Assembly: GCA_045402695.1 (NCBI GenBank)
Contig: JAWPNA010000393.1
Span: 1-6,689, forward strand
DNA length: 6,689 nt
Reading direction: 5' to 3'
From: JAWPNA01 sp045402695
Lineage (GTDB): Bacteria; Acidobacteriota; Polarisedimenticolia; JACPZX01; DASXTC01
Part shown: piece after piece, positions 6,611-6,689 of the stretch
Layout: each line of letters opens with the position of its first letter
Numbering within the stretch: position 1 is the stretch's first letter
Notes under the pieces: generated by a model
Database searches by the model: none
What the model saw: only the letters and a program-made list of their open reading frames with translations
Told to the model about the DNA's origin: nothing
Program-made: the position numbers and the translations under genes

Positions 6611-6689
6611 TCATCGAGCGGCCGCCTCCGTCTGCCGGCGATAGCGGACCTCACCGTCGAGCCGAACGAAGGGGAGGATTGCGGGAGGG
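6611..6689 (-). CDS. C-terminal end of a convergent gene, possibly an excisionase-type HTH protein (5' part outside window)
   Basis: On the minus strand a frame is open from the right edge to a TGA (complement of 6611-6613), giving 25 codons that end in ILPFVRLDGEVRYRRQTEAA plus Ala-Arg. The pattern of LPFVRL, a charged turn, VRYRR and then a short helix resembles the C-terminal half of HTH_17/excisionase-family domains, which commonly read like FVRLGRRVRYRR. If so, it is a small DNA-binding protein. The stop lies 4 bases from the cytochrome stop, so the genes converge with no room for a separate terminator. Only 79 bases are visible, so both the existence and the family are tentative. Confidence 0.35.
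   Translation of the reverse strand, partial: PPAILPFVRLDGEVRYRRQTEAAAR

Noticed and set aside
4597..6654. 685-codon open frame on the minus strand, antisense to the whole cytochrome gene
   Set aside because: The plus strand carries seven CxxCH sites and regular TPRs, so it is the real gene. The antisense frame shows no domain, and its length is explained by codon bias.

Overview
The window is a high-GC bacterial chromosomal segment packed with protein genes, with no mobile element, CRISPR array or RNA gene that I can see. G/C-rich third codon positions leave long open frames on the antisense strand; I treat these as shadows. The gene content (dnaB-alr pair, YacL-type PIN/TRAM protein, Thermus-like monofunctional proline dehydrogenase, lipoprotein-like multiheme cytochrome fused to TPRs) suggests a Gram-negative-type environmental bacterium. 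Acidobacteriota or a related deep lineage is my guess; the window holds no phylogenetic marker that settles it.

Layout. Bases 1-646 (minus strand) hold the N-terminal 215 residues of a proline dehydrogenase cut by the window edge. A 194-bp divergent control region (647-840) follows, with an extended -10 promoter pointing at dnaB and a perfect 8-bp inverted repeat where the -35 would lie. Next comes dnaB (841-2181), overlapping alr (from 2166) by 16 bp. After alr, a 125-bp gap carries a good sigma70-like promoter whose -35 sits inside the loop of a 7-bp inverted repeat. That promoter appears to drive a two-gene unit: a YacL-like membrane PIN/TRAM protein (3464-4600) and, 5 bp downstream, a heptaheme c-type cytochrome with a C-terminal TPR array (4606-6606). 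At the right edge a minus-strand reading frame ends at 6611, just 4 bp from the cytochrome stop. Its last 25 codons resemble the C-terminal part of an excisionase-type (HTH_17) DNA-binding domain.

How the genes work together. DnaB (replication fork helicase) and Alr (D-alanine for peptidoglycan) are housekeeping functions often found side by side. The PIN/TRAM protein is a likely membrane-tethered RNA-binding nuclease. The cytochrome is probably periplasmic or outer-membrane anchored and may carry out electron transfer while its TPRs bind a partner. I see no obvious pathway joining it to the PIN/TRAM gene beyond tight spacing.

I do not see a clearly new multi-gene system. The points most worth checking are the heptaheme-TPR protein and its unusual cysteines, the missing second-shell histidine in alanine racemase, the two inverted repeats tied to promoters, and the partial genes at both edges.
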